From Allorhizobium undicola ORS 992 = ATCC 700741 (lineage in GTDB: Bacteria; Pseudomonadota; Alphaproteobacteria; Rhizobiales; Rhizobiaceae), in assembly GCF_000621665.1 (NCBI RefSeq), contig NZ_JHXQ01000029.1, forward strand, positions 1 through 32,054: a stretch of 32,054 nt of DNA, written 5' to 3'. Shown piece by piece: positions 1 through 7,434 of the stretch (positions within the stretch are counted from its first letter, which is position 1; each line of letters begins with the position of its first letter). Both the position numbers and the translations under genes were made by a program. The notes below the pieces were generated by a model. The model ran no database searches, was not told where the DNA came from, and saw only the letters and a list, made by a program, of their open reading frames with translations.

Positions 1-239
1 CCAGGAGCCTTGCCGTCGATCAGCCCATCAGGACCACGTTCGTTGAAACGCAGGACCCAGTCCCGCACGATCTGCAGCGTGACGTTGCCCAGGCGCGCCG
101 CATCCGAGCGCGAGCCGCCGTCATAGATCAGCGCAAGCGCCAGCAATCGACGCGCCTGGGCCGCATGTTTGCTTTGTCGAGCCAAACGCCGAAGACCTTC
201 AGCATCAAAATCCCCACGCAATGAAATTCCAGCTCGCAT
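1..239 (-). CDS. IS630-family transposase, N-terminal part (runs off the left edge)
   Basis: The reading frame starts at the ATG at 239 with GGAGG just upstream and stays open to the window edge, giving about 79 residues beginning MRAGISLRGDFDAEGLRRLA. A helix-turn-helix follows: a segment rich in Ala and Arg, then YDGGSRSDAARLGNVTLQIV, then VRDWVLRFNERGPDGL. This arrangement, including the W-x-x-R-F-N-x-x-G-P-x-G-L signature, is typical of the DNA-binding N terminus of IS630-family transposases; the DDE catalytic domain would lie outside the window. The IS end should be between about 250 and 331, since the sequence from 331 onward resembles the leader of another gene of the element. IS630 elements insert at TA, but I cannot fix the exact end without the other terminus. 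Confidence 0.85.
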   Translation of the reverse strand, partial: MRAGISLRGDFDAEGLRRLARQSKHAAQARRLLALALIYDGGSRSDAARLGNVTLQIVRDWVLRFNERGPDGLIDGKAP

Positions 240-280
240 CCGAAACCTCCGATTTGCACCAGAGATTCAGATTCATCACG

Positions 281-334
281 TTTTGGAAAGCACAAAGAGT
301 CGGCATCAGAAAGACGACGTATTAGTTGACTCAT
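281..334 (-). pseudogene. 5' stub of a gene apparently interrupted by the IS630 element
   Basis: An ATG at 334 has a good ribosome binding site (GGGAGA, positions 340-345, 5-base spacing). Its upstream region matches the leader of the gene starting at 2226 almost base for base near the start codon. The reading frame begins MSQLIRRLSDADSLCFPK and then runs into sequence belonging to the IS630 element. I read this as the start of a real gene, last of the minus-strand series, cut off by the insertion. The point where host gene ends and IS begins is not determined, so the left coordinate is approximate. Product unknown. Confidence 0.4.
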
Positions 335-400
335 CGCGTTCTCCCAAGACGCGTTTCGATACCAAGATCGTGAGTCCTGGCGGAAACCGAAACAAGGGAA
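331..400 (-). promoter_or_regulatory. leader of the truncated gene, shared with the gene at 2226 (copy A)
   Basis: Aligned with 2224-2290, this stretch shares the start codon and SD block (CATCGCG-TCTCCCAA-ACGC on the plus strand), then TTTC-AT, then GGCGGAAA--GAA-CAAG at the same distance. In the transcript the SD lies in the loop of a possible 5-bp stem, CGCGT with ACGCG. The conserved upstream block at 374-393 is one of several similar motifs in the element and is probably a promoter or operator. Confidence 0.5.
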
Positions 401-408
401 AAAGCTGA

Positions 409-861
409 TTAAATTCCGAGGTCTGCCATCTCCTGCGCCCAAGCGGCCAGGCCATCATTGATCAGCGTGTATACGTGCTCGGCCGTACCGTCGTTGAGCG
501 TGAGCGCCAGATACGTGTATTGCGTCGGCGGTCCGCCTAAGTACGTTACCCCTGCAAAAAATCCGTGATCGACCGCCTCGTCGGGACGTTGCCCCTGGGA
601 CACAAAGAGGGCGCTGCGCCTGTTGAGCTGCCCATGCTTGTGGCTGTCGTGAGCGTCTCTAATTTTAGCCAGCGCCGGAAATCTCTGTCCGAGATCGTCA
701 CGGTACGGACCTGCCTTCCTGCCGATATGATTGGCAACGACCTCTGCCAGAATATCGATTTGGGAAATTGCATGGATTGCAAGGTGCTTGGACGACTGAT
801 CAGCCTTCCAGGCCTCGGTGGCGGGAACAACGTATTCGTTCATGAAGTTGGTGGGATGCAT
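409..861 (-). CDS. hypothetical protein, 150 aa
   Basis: Starts at ATG 861 with GAGG seven bases upstream; a second in-frame ATG (M7) lies at 843. The protein is soluble with no signal peptide or membrane segment. It has a helical N-terminal part (about 1-75) containing the His/Asp-rich stretch RDAHDSHKHG (about 67-76), a central Gly-rich VTYLGGPPTQY, and a beta-rich tail ending in an amphipathic helix (AAWAQEMADLGI). The start lies 18 bases after the stop of the 879-1409 gene, so the two are probably cotranscribed. I do not recognise a named family. The His/Asp cluster could bind metal, but this is only a suggestion. Confidence 0.75.
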   Translation of the reverse strand: MHPTNFMNEYVVPATEAWKADQSSKHLAIHAISQIDILAEVVANHIGRKAGPYRDDLGQRFPALAKIRDAHDSHKHGQLNRRSALFVSQGQRPDEAVDHGFFAGVTYLGGPPTQYTYLALTLNDGTAEHVYTLINDGLAAWAQEMADLGI

Positions 862-878
862 CTGGCAGCCTCAGAGGT

Positions 879-1409
879 TTATGCAGTTTCCGCCTGAAAT
901 TCTTTTAAATCGCTCACAGCTATCTTATGAAAGGCGACATCGAGAAGACGGGTCATGAACGATATCACCATGCCGCGAGTGGCTTGCACGGCCTGGAGAC
1001 GACCATCCCTAATCTGCGTTTCTACGAAGCCAAGGCGGTAGGAATGATAAAGCAGCAAAAAAGCGAGCTGGATAGAGCGTTCCTCGATATCAGCGCCTTT
1101 GGCCATGTCGGCCAGATTTTCTCGGTCTTGGGAGAATTTTAGGCAGGCGTCAGATATCGGTTGGATTTGATCCTTCGTCAGCCCTTTTCCCGACAGCGTT
1201 GCGTAGTGGTCGAGTTTCGTTATCTCAGCGACAATGGACGAGGCAAAAAGCAGACCTTCAGCGTTCGACTGAGCGATGTTCTGTCCGTCTTCCCGCTCGG
1301 CCCACTTTTGCTTGATAATCGTCACGAGCTGCGCAGCGGCAGCCATATCCTTCATAACGATTTCGTTGACTTTACCTCGACTGAGCCACAGCAGCAGTTT
1401 GCTAAGCAT
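879..1409 (-). CDS. hypothetical helical protein, 176 aa
   Basis: The ATG at 1409 is chosen because GGAGAAGG sits immediately upstream; the frame remains open further to 1469, but that extension lacks a ribosome site. The N terminus MLSKLLLWLSRGKVNEIV is an amphipathic or weakly hydrophobic helix. The rest is predicted almost all helical and includes a hydrophobic stretch IQLAFLLLYHSYRLGF in the middle to C-terminal third that may be buried or membrane-associated. It is followed 18 bases later by the 409-861 gene. No family recognised. Confidence 0.7.
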   Translation of the reverse strand: MLSKLLLWLSRGKVNEIVMKDMAAAAQLVTIIKQKWAEREDGQNIAQSNAEGLLFASSIVAEITKLDHYATLSGKGLTKDQIQPISDACLKFSQDRENLADMAKGADIEERSIQLAFLLLYHSYRLGFVETQIRDGRLQAVQATRGMVISFMTRLLDVAFHKIAVSDLKEFQAETA

Positions 1410-1498
1410 ACCTTCTCCAGTCTTTTCTAGGGCTGCACTACCACACGCAGAGGTGTAAAAAGTCAACACTTGCCGTGGGTGTACAAGCCGAGGCGGAT

Positions 1499-1789
1499 TT
1501 AAGTCGAGGAAGGCGATGAGTTACATACCGCCCCCGCCTTTTCCATCGCCCAGATGTCAAACAGCTGCTGGATGATCTCGTGACGCATCGCGCCGAACTG
1601 CGCGTCTGGCATCTTCCCAGCATCGATACGGACCATATCGATCATCTGCATGATGGCCATTCCAGCCGCTTGGAACTTCAGTTCGTCCGGTGGCAAGTGA
1701 TCGGCGAATAGGCGTTCAAACGAAGCACGCTTGGTCGCTGCCCATTTGCGTTGAAAATCACAATTTTTGAAAAGCTCGGTGTCGTTCAT
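1499..1789 (-). CDS. hypothetical protein, 96 aa
   Basis: The start codon overlaps the stop of the 1786-2226 gene as ATGA, so it is very likely translationally coupled to it. Residues 1-80 form a helical domain (MNDTELFKNCDFQRKWAATK at the N terminus, with MAIMQMIDMV in the centre), ending in a Ser/Pro tail. There is no membrane segment. Function unknown; the tight coupling suggests it acts with the upstream protein. Confidence 0.65.
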   Translation of the reverse strand: MNDTELFKNCDFQRKWAATKRASFERLFADHLPPDELKFQAAGMAIMQMIDMVRIDAGKMPDAQFGAMRHEIIQQLFDIWAMEKAGAVCNSSPSST

Positions 1790-2226
1790 GCCGCCACCTT
1801 ATCTGCCGGAAACTCAACACCCTCATAGAGATCGTCCATTTCGACCTCGAATACCCAATTGCCGAATTCGACGGCGAACGAGCTAACAGCATACTGGTCA
1901 TCCCAAACCCAACCGTCATCTGTGCTAGAGACTTTTACCTGTCGTTTATCTACCGAAATATGAGCGACAGTCCTGCATAGGCCATCGTCATCCAGGGTGC
2001 GCCTACGAAGAGGTTGGCCCTCGTTCAACAAAACGAAAACGGCATAATGCTCTGGCGCGTCGTGTTCTGTACTCTCAAGGATGATGTAGGGGACCGGAAA
2101 CAGGGTTCTGTCGATCATCCAGGTAACCCAATACTTCGGCCTCTGGTAATCTCGGTCGAGCTGTTGGTCGATGATTTTCTGAAGATTTCCTGCGATCTGG
2201 TTGATCACCGTCTCGTTTGTAGTCAT
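1786..2226 (-). CDS. hypothetical protein, 146 aa
   Basis: Start at ATG 2226 (MTTNETVINQIAGNLQ) with GGGAGA upstream; the frame is open to 2391 but that region is the leader. The protein starts with an amphipathic helix, then a mixed alpha/beta region with several Trp (YWVTWMIDRTLFPVPYIILE; DDGWVWDDQ; GNWVFEVEMDD) and a strongly acidic character. It is the first gene of a two-gene unit with the 96-aa protein and is divergent from the DUF3800 gene at 2381. No family recognised. Confidence 0.7.
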   Translation of the reverse strand: MTTNETVINQIAGNLQKIIDQQLDRDYQRPKYWVTWMIDRTLFPVPYIILESTEHDAPEHYAVFVLLNEGQPLRRRTLDDDGLCRTVAHISVDKRQVKVSSTDDGWVWDDQYAVSSFAVEFGNWVFEVEMDDLYEGVEFPADKVAA

Positions 2227-2290
2227 CGCGCTCTCCCAAAACGCTTTCAATGAGTAGATTCTGCGCCGTCGGCGGAAATAGAACAAGCCA
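2224..2290 (-). promoter_or_regulatory. leader of the 146-aa gene (copy B of the shared leader)
   Basis: This is the counterpart of the stretch at 331-400. The block at 2268-2284 (GTCGGCGGAAATAGAAC on the plus strand) lies 42-58 bases upstream of the ATG and matches similar blocks upstream of the genes starting at 334, 7429 and 10693. It lies between divergent genes, so it could also influence the DUF3800 gene. Confidence 0.5.
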
Positions 2291-2380
2291 AGAACATATT
2301 TGCTTGTGGAAGTTGGCGCTGGAAAATCTCTACGACAACCGATGAGGTGTATATTCGTTCGACGCAATGAATCACCGGAG

Positions 2381-3172
2381 ATGACGACCATTTATCTACC
2401 TTCACCCACCCCTTCTTCCGACGAACCTGTCGAGGCCGAGAAGCCGCGAAAACAAATCCTTTATTTCTGTGATGAAAGCAGCCAGTCCGACGACACCTAT
2501 ATGGCTGTCGCGGGTATCGCCGTGGCCAAGGATGCGATCCCTTATATTTTGGGACGGATGACGGAGATCAGAGACAGGTTCGGAAAACAGGGTGAGGTGA
2601 AGTGGAAAAACGCAAAATCAAGGAATGGACAAGTCCATGAAGCGTACATCCGGCTCCTATTCGATTTGATCGACGAAGGTCGTCTTCATTTTCATATCAA
2701 ATTCGCGCGCATGGACGAGTATGATCACAAGCTGTCAGGCCCACGTCGGAAAATCGACACGGTCAGCAAGTCGTTCTTTCAGTTATTGTTGCATCGCCCG
2801 GTTGCCTACTATGGTCACGAAGCTGATATCTATATCCACCCTGACGACGGCAACTGCACGGCACAGCTGAAAGATCAGATAGGAGCGCTGAACTTTGTAG
2901 GGCGCAAACTCTGCGGTAAACCGAACGTAGTCAAAATAGTGCAGCCACGAAGCTCTGAGCGCGAGCCGATGCTTCAGCTCCTGGATTGCACACTGGGGGC
3001 CTTGGCCGCGTACAGAAATAGTCGACATGAACTTGAGGGCATCAGCGATACCAAAAAACGTCTAGCGTGCCTGGCATTCGAGCTGACGGGATGGCCTGAC
3101 ATTACCGGTAGTTGCTACAACAAGCGGAATCTGAGCCGGTGGAACTCTGTGCCGAGGTTCAAGAAGAGCTGA
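2381..3172 (+). CDS. DUF3800 domain protein, 263 aa
   Basis: The N-terminal motif LYFCDESSQSDD (about 28-38) with the Asp-Glu-Ser core, the following TYMAVAGIAV strand, VKWKN (about 73-77), an Asp-rich strand end YIHPDDGN (about 151-158), and the late LQLLDCTLGALAAYRN (about 199-213) are the landmarks of DUF3800. That family has a predicted RNase H-like fold with acidic active-site residues, here probably D31, D155 or D156, and D202. DUF3800 proteins are common on phages, plasmids and defence-rich regions; their biochemical role is not established as far as I know. The start is uncertain: ATG 2381 abuts GGAG with no spacer, and an alternative in-frame ATG exists at 2342. It is the only plus-strand gene of the first 5 kb. 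Confidence 0.8.
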   Translation: MTTIYLPSPTPSSDEPVEAEKPRKQILYFCDESSQSDDTYMAVAGIAVAKDAIPYILGRMTEIRDRFGKQGEVKWKNAKSRNGQVHEAYIRLLFDLIDEGRLHFHIKFARMDEYDHKLSGPRRKIDTVSKSFFQLLLHRPVAYYGHEADIYIHPDDGNCTAQLKDQIGALNFVGRKLCGKPNVVKIVQPRSSEREPMLQLLDCTLGALAAYRNSRHELEGISDTKKRLACLAFELTGWPDITGSCYNKRNLSRWNSVPRFKKS

Positions 3173-3264
3173 GAGCACGACCGAAGGGGCTAGTCTGTGG
3201 TTACAGACGATCTGGTTGAAGACCCAGGAGTTCGCCCGCATCGGTCATTTTAAGGTAGAGTCAA

Positions 3265-3281
3265 GTTGCGAGATTCGCAAC
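3265..3281. other. short perfect hairpin after the DUF3800 gene
   Basis: Arms GTTGCGA and TCGCAAC flank a 3-base loop, 93 bases after the DUF3800 stop and in the gap before the convergent gene ending at 3355. There is no T-run, so terminator function is only possible. The rest of 3173-3354 shows nothing recognisable. Confidence 0.35.
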
Positions 3282-3354
3282 GGGCGGGGCGGCCATCGAC
3301 ACAATATGTGTTTGTTTTAGGCTAACTAAATATTTTGTCCGGCTGAACGAATGA

Positions 3355-4122
3355 TCACGCCGCCGTGGACCGCGATGCCGTCAGTGCCTCACCGATCTCG
3401 CGCTTTTTCGCGTCGAGCGCGTCTATTTTAGCTTTCACGGAATTGATTTCGACCTGGGAATTGGCAATCTGCTCGGCGATCAGGGCCAAGACCTTGTATT
3501 GATCGGCAATGATCGGATTAATGACGTCATCCTTCAGGTCCGCGACGCTCATTGCGTTACCGTCGTCGTAATCGTCAATAAGCTGCCGGATCATCTGGCC
3601 GAGTTGGAGATCAAGCTTTAGGATTTCTCGGTAATATTCGCTGTGCAAGCGGAGTTCGAGCTGTTTCGTGCTGTCGATGCCGTAGTTCTTGGTGCCGAGT
3701 TCAGTCAGGCATGCCGCGCTCAACAGGGCGAGGATGTACCGCTGCAACAACAGACTCTTCCAGCTCTCCCTCGGAAACTGCTTAAACATGTCGTTTTCGG
3801 CGACGAGATGGGCCCAGACATCCACCGTTACGATGTCGTTGGTGCACGCAAAAACGTCGCTCCAGCCTTCCTCGACCAGAACGATCCTCAAAAGCATGGC
3901 CCGCTGAGCCTGCCAGGTTTTTTGACCGGCGATTTCGTCGAGCTGGATCGAGAACGAGGAGCGCCAGTGATCGAGCAAGGACACACCCTTTTTGCCGACC
4001 ATGCCAGCCGCAGCGTCATACATCGCCTCCGGGAGTGGAGGCTTGGCCAGGTGGTGCGCCGCCATCGCATGCAACTCGGTCGGCGTAAAAGGCCTTTTCA
4101 GCATGCGTTTTAGCAGTGACAT
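3355..4122 (-). CDS. hypothetical helical protein with C-terminal coiled coil, 255 aa
   Basis: ATG 4122 is preceded by GGGGGG at good spacing. The protein is basic at the N terminus (MSLLKRMLKRPFTPTELHAM), helical throughout, with a hydrophobic segment around LLLQRYILALLSAACLTELG (about 124-143). It closes with a heptad-patterned stretch from about 205 to 250 (KVLALIAEQIANSQVEINSV then AKIDALDAKKREIGEAL) predicted as a coiled coil. It follows the 25-residue membrane peptide by 50 bases and is probably in the same transcript as that peptide and the 325-aa protein. No family recognised. Confidence 0.7.
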   Translation of the reverse strand: MSLLKRMLKRPFTPTELHAMAAHHLAKPPLPEAMYDAAAGMVGKKGVSLLDHWRSSFSIQLDEIAGQKTWQAQRAMLLRIVLVEEGWSDVFACTNDIVTVDVWAHLVAENDMFKQFPRESWKSLLLQRYILALLSAACLTELGTKNYGIDSTKQLELRLHSEYYREILKLDLQLGQMIRQLIDDYDDGNAMSVADLKDDVINPIIADQYKVLALIAEQIANSQVEINSVKAKIDALDAKKREIGEALTASRSTAA

Positions 4123-4172
4123 GGCATTCCCCCCAACTTTAGGTTACCTGCACTATTACATGGCAGGAAACG

Positions 4173-4250
4173 TCAGTTGACGCCAGCCGCAACCGGCAGA
4201 GCTGCCAGGATGACAGCCCCAATTACGATGGCAAGACCGAGCCACCTCAT
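4173..4250 (-). CDS. 25-residue single-pass membrane peptide
   Basis: The reading frame starts at ATG 4250, overlaps the stop of the 325-aa gene as ATGA (4247-4250), and ends at the TGA at 4173-4175. The product begins MRWLGLAIVIGAVILAALPV and ends AAGVN, so residues 3-23 form one hydrophobic helix with a single Arg at the N terminus. The perfect coupling to the upstream gene and the uninterrupted hydrophobic character argue that it is translated. It resembles small phage or toxin-type membrane peptides in size and composition, but no homology can be claimed by eye. Confidence 0.55.
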   Translation of the reverse strand: MRWLGLAIVIGAVILAALPVAAGVN

Positions 4251-5224
4251 GCCGCTGCCCTCCGAATGATCTCGGCTATGGGCGTGACCCCGTACGGATC
4301 AGGAGGCTCGTCAGATGGGGGTGACCAGCCGAGTTGCTCTAAGGTCTTGCCCGCGTCGAATGGGTGGTGGACGACGTTGTAAGCGGCATCGAGGGCGTCG
4401 TCGTTGAGATCAGTGTCGATGGCGGTAGATTCGTTATTCGGAGGGGACGGCAGCCACTCTTCAGTGCCAACTGGCCTGAACCAAGCACCCACGGTCCTGA
4501 AATCCGTTGGCATGATAACTGGCTCATCTGTCAGCCCGTGCGCCTTCGCTGCGAGACCTTTGACGAAATCCAGGAGAGCCGTTTCGGCTTTCTGCCGGTC
4601 TTGTGCAACTTCAAAATAGCGATCATTGACTGGTGCGGCTTCCATGCCTTGGAGAATCGAGGCACGACGTACATCTGCAATAAGTTCTTCAGCTTTCAAA
4701 ACTTCGGCAGCTGCTTGCACCTGCTGGACAGGGTTGGCGAGCGATGGACCCAGCTCGCGCTTGAGGTCTTGGATCGACTTGTGGCCACGTTGGCAGATAT
4801 CCGGCCTGTCAGCATCCGTTGGCAGCTCGATGCCGAGTGCAGCGGAAACGGTCGACAGGATATCGTCGATTTCGTCAGCAGGGACGATCTCTTCCAGGGC
4901 CATAATCTCATCACACGCTGCCTGGATTGCCTGGCGCTCGGCGACGTCTGCACGGTGCTTTGCGGCAACCGCTGCCATCTGTGCGTTGCGGATGGCGCGG
5001 CCGTCGAAACGGCTGACGGCAGTCTGCAATATATCGATCTGGGCAATGCGTAGCTGGGCGAGAGCTTTCTTTTGTTCAGCCTGTTCGATCTGGTCGTAGT
5101 ATGCCTGGGCAGCTACACGAAGGGTGCCGGACTTACCCCAATTGATGAGGTGCTCGTATCGAGTTAGCCAGCGCAGCTCAGCGTCTTCGATTCTACGGAA
5201 ATCTTGGATTGTTACTTCCTTCAT
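4247..5224 (-). CDS. hypothetical protein, 325 aa
   Basis: ATG 5224 follows AGGGAACC at about 10 bases. Residues 1-120 are strongly helical, Ala/Gln-rich and coiled-coil-like (YYDQIEQAEQKKALAQLRIA; MAAVAAKHRADVAERQAIQA). A second helical part spans about 150-235, and the C-terminal 90 residues are acidic and Pro-rich (WLPSPPNNESTAIDTD; WSPPSDEPPDPYGVTPIAEI). There is no signal peptide. It is the first gene of a three-gene unit with the 25-aa membrane peptide and the coiled-coil protein. A similar promoter-like block (GGCGCAAATAGATT, 5285-5298) lies upstream. Function unknown; a scaffold or structural role would fit but is a guess. Confidence 0.7.
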   Translation of the reverse strand: MKEVTIQDFRRIEDAELRWLTRYEHLINWGKSGTLRVAAQAYYDQIEQAEQKKALAQLRIAQIDILQTAVSRFDGRAIRNAQMAAVAAKHRADVAERQAIQAACDEIMALEEIVPADEIDDILSTVSAALGIELPTDADRPDICQRGHKSIQDLKRELGPSLANPVQQVQAAAEVLKAEELIADVRRASILQGMEAAPVNDRYFEVAQDRQKAETALLDFVKGLAAKAHGLTDEPVIMPTDFRTVGAWFRPVGTEEWLPSPPNNESTAIDTDLNDDALDAAYNVVHHPFDAGKTLEQLGWSPPSDEPPDPYGVTPIAEIIRRAAA

Positions 5225-5377
5225 TTTTGAGGTTCCCTTTTAGGCTTTTTGTCTTGATTGAAATGGTTGGGTCAAAATGATCATGGCGCAAATAGATTCG
5301 ACATCCGCCGATCAGAATCTTGGCGACGCACCGGCGGGTTGTGTAATGTCACGCAGGTAGATCGCCGAGGTCGCAGC

Positions 5378-6115
5378 ATGAATTTCGTGAATTTTACATT
5401 CGGGATGTCGAGTCCGGCTCCACAGACTTGGCTGACGACAATACTTCCGGGTTTAACCGTCGCTCTCGTGGCCGGTATCGTGCTGTTCTTGCTCAACTGG
5501 CTGAGGGAATGGCTGACCGCGAGGTGGAACCGAAAATCAGAGGCTGAAGTGCTGGCTTTCAGCCTCGTCACGGAGTTCGACCGCCTGGTGGCGGCCTGTT
5601 CGGAGGTCGTGGACGACCCTGGTCATATGGATCAGACGACAGGAATATGGGACACCACCGTCAAAACACCGTGGATCGAGTTTCCGGACACATGGAAATG
5701 GGGCTCGTTTCCGACCAAGCTGCAGTACCGAATTCGCTCGATTCCCAATAAGATTTACTTGGCCAACCGCAGTGTCAGCAGCCTGTGGGAGTATGGTGAC
5801 GGCCCACCGGACTACGACGACGCCTTCGAGGAACGGAGATTTAGGTATGCCTGGATCGGCCTGGAGGCAGTCCTGATCAACGATGTCCTGGCTAAAGAAT
5901 ACGGGGTGCCGTTGCTCGACAGAGGCGAGTGGGACCCGGAGGAACGTTTCAAGCGCGAAATCGAAAAGATCAGCAAGCGGCGAGAGGAGGAGAAGGCAAA
6001 CCCGTGGCCTCAGCCTTACTGGATGCTGCCGGACGTGCCGATTGAAGAACTGACCGAACGCCACAGAAAGCTGGCGGTCGACCTGGAAGCGGCGCAAAAA
6101 CGGCAGGCACGATGA
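5378..6115 (+). CDS. hypothetical membrane-anchored protein, 245 aa
   Basis: ATG 5378 has CGAGG upstream; the frame is open from 5258 but the extra part is not protein-like. Residues about 18-42 (TTILPGLTVALVAGIVLFLL then NWLREWLTARW) form one transmembrane helix followed by basic residues, so the large C-terminal part is probably cytoplasmic. That part contains Trp- and Pro-rich stretches (KTPWIEFPDTWKWGSFPTKL) and a basic helix near the end (FKREIEKISKRREEEKANPW). It overlaps the next gene as ATGA. No family recognised. Confidence 0.7.
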   Translation: MNFVNFTFGMSSPAPQTWLTTILPGLTVALVAGIVLFLLNWLREWLTARWNRKSEAEVLAFSLVTEFDRLVAACSEVVDDPGHMDQTTGIWDTTVKTPWIEFPDTWKWGSFPTKLQYRIRSIPNKIYLANRSVSSLWEYGDGPPDYDDAFEERRFRYAWIGLEAVLINDVLAKEYGVPLLDRGEWDPEERFKREIEKISKRREEEKANPWPQPYWMLPDVPIEELTERHRKLAVDLEAAQKRQAR

Positions 6116-6351
6116 ACGAAAAGATCAGGAGTTTCATCCCAACCGCCGCTGGCCTGTTCAGCGTGTGGATTTCTAACGGGCAGTTGGAGGCATTTCATGC
6201 AAAACTGAACAAGGTTTGCTACAAGACCGACCCTACTGGCACCTACGGCGATTGCAATTTCGACAGCTCGCTGCTGTTCTTCACCTGTCTGTTGGCGGGG
6301 GTAGGCGTCGGCATGCTGACGCACTATTTCGTCGTGAAAGAGCATAGATAG
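6112..6351 (+). CDS. small membrane protein, 79 aa
   Basis: The start overlaps the previous stop as ATGA, indicating coupling. Two hydrophobic segments are visible: a weak one near 8-20 (FIPTAAGLFSVWI) and a strong one near 53-73 (SLLFFTCLLAGVGVGMLTHYF). Between them lie two cysteines (VCYKTDPTGTYGDC) that could form a disulfide if this loop is periplasmic. The pair with the 245-aa protein looks like a two-component membrane unit. Function unknown. Confidence 0.65.
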   Translation: MNEKIRSFIPTAAGLFSVWISNGQLEAFHAKLNKVCYKTDPTGTYGDCNFDSSLLFFTCLLAGVGVGMLTHYFVVKEHR

Positions 6352-6353
6352 GT

Positions 6354-6371
6354 AAGGCCCCAAAGGGCCTT
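6354..6371. terminator. hairpin between convergent genes
   Basis: AAGGCCC, loop CAAA, GGGCCTT: a perfect 7-bp stem in the 22-base gap between the stops at 6351 (plus) and 6374 (minus). No T-run is present, but position and symmetry suit a bidirectional terminator. Confidence 0.6.
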
Positions 6372-6373
6372 GG

Positions 6374-7429
6374 TTATCGCTTGAGTTGTGCCACCAGGTC
6401 AGACCCGGTTTTCAATCGGTAGTCCGACAGGTTCACCACCTGCTTATCCTTGTCTTTCTCGGCTTGCGCTTTACGGAAAGCGGCCTTGACCTCCTGGACC
6501 GTCGGATTGACGCCGTGAACCTTGCGAACGCGTGCAGCGCCGATGATCTGACGGATTGAGGCGTAAAACTGTCTGACGGGCTGCATCGTCGCGATGAAAT
6601 CGATCTTCGCCCGGGCCGGGCCGGACTTTGCGAGCCACTTTTCGAAGGTTTCCGCTTTGGCCTTGATGTACTCGTACTTCAAGGTTTCAGGTTCTTCCTT
6701 AAGAGCCGCCATCACCAGATCAGGATCGCCGAAAGTGGTCGAAAGCTTCCAAACGACCTCGCTTGCGATGACCTGTTGATCAAGGTTCATAGACTTCAGC
6801 AGTGCCAGGTCCGAAAAGTCCTTCCAGCGGGTGGTTTTCGGGTTCAGGATAGCCACCAGCTTATCGGCGGCCTGAGACTCCATGCTCTGGAAATGGCCGA
6901 GCACCGGCTTCTGCCCGGCGTAAAAAGTATTTCCATGGCGCTTCGGAGCGCGGTGTTTCGGGAACTTGTACTTGCCACCCCACGAGATATCGACATGGTT
7001 TTTGATCTCGGATGGGCCGACAGCAACCTTAAACTCGTAACGATGAACGACCTGACCGTTAATGGTCATCTCTTTTGGCTTCTCGTCGTAACCTACCAGG
7101 CGCATGCCTTTGGCGGCCATGTCGGCGCGCATCTCGTCGAAAGACCTGACGATCTCCCAAGGCTCGATTACACGCATGAACAGGAGATCGATATCGGCCG
7201 TCTCGCGCAGCTGCTGTGGGTAAGCGTAGCCGCCCTTGATCAGCGGCTCGGTCTTAATCCCGGCCAGGATGCCGCGAAGGACTTCCTCACCTGTTGCGCG
7301 TGCAAGTGCCGTCTGCATGTCCATGATGCGGACACGCTCTTTCGTCGCGGGGTTGGTCGCATAACATGCGGCCTCAATCCTTTGTTTTAGTTTCTTTCCT
7401 TCGATATCGATCAGGGTGTCTTTTGACAT
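6374..7429 (-). CDS. AbiEii/AbiGii-type nucleotidyltransferase-like protein, 351 aa
   Basis: The landmarks of the AbiEii/AbiGii (nucleotidyltransferase-fold) toxin family are visible: LIKGGYAYPQQLRETADIDL (about 63-82) gives the KGG and the T-x-D-I-D metal motif (D79, D81), a possible third Asp lies in HVDISW (D148), and QAADKLVAI (187-194) with RWKDFSDL (201-208) matches the family's K-R-KD-x-x-DL region. In the known AbiE and related type IV toxin-antitoxin systems such proteins modify tRNA or block growth, with an upstream antitoxin gene. Here no recognisable AbiEi-type partner is adjacent; the upstream neighbour (7498-7917) is an orphan that could play that part. Translation starts at ATG 7429; its SD is inside a small hairpin. 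Confidence 0.75.
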   Translation of the reverse strand: MSKDTLIDIEGKKLKQRIEAACYATNPATKERVRIMDMQTALARATGEEVLRGILAGIKTEPLIKGGYAYPQQLRETADIDLLFMRVIEPWEIVRSFDEMRADMAAKGMRLVGYDEKPKEMTINGQVVHRYEFKVAVGPSEIKNHVDISWGGKYKFPKHRAPKRHGNTFYAGQKPVLGHFQSMESQAADKLVAILNPKTTRWKDFSDLALLKSMNLDQQVIASEVVWKLSTTFGDPDLVMAALKEEPETLKYEYIKAKAETFEKWLAKSGPARAKIDFIATMQPVRQFYASIRQIIGAARVRKVHGVNPTVQEVKAAFRKAQAEKDKDKQVVNLSDYRLKTGSDLVAQLKR

Positions 7430-7434
7430 TGTGT

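Noticed and set aside
1438..1466. Promoter for the 176-aa gene (TTGACT on the minus strand)
   Set aside because: The -35-like hexamer has no acceptable -10 at the right spacing, so it is not listed.
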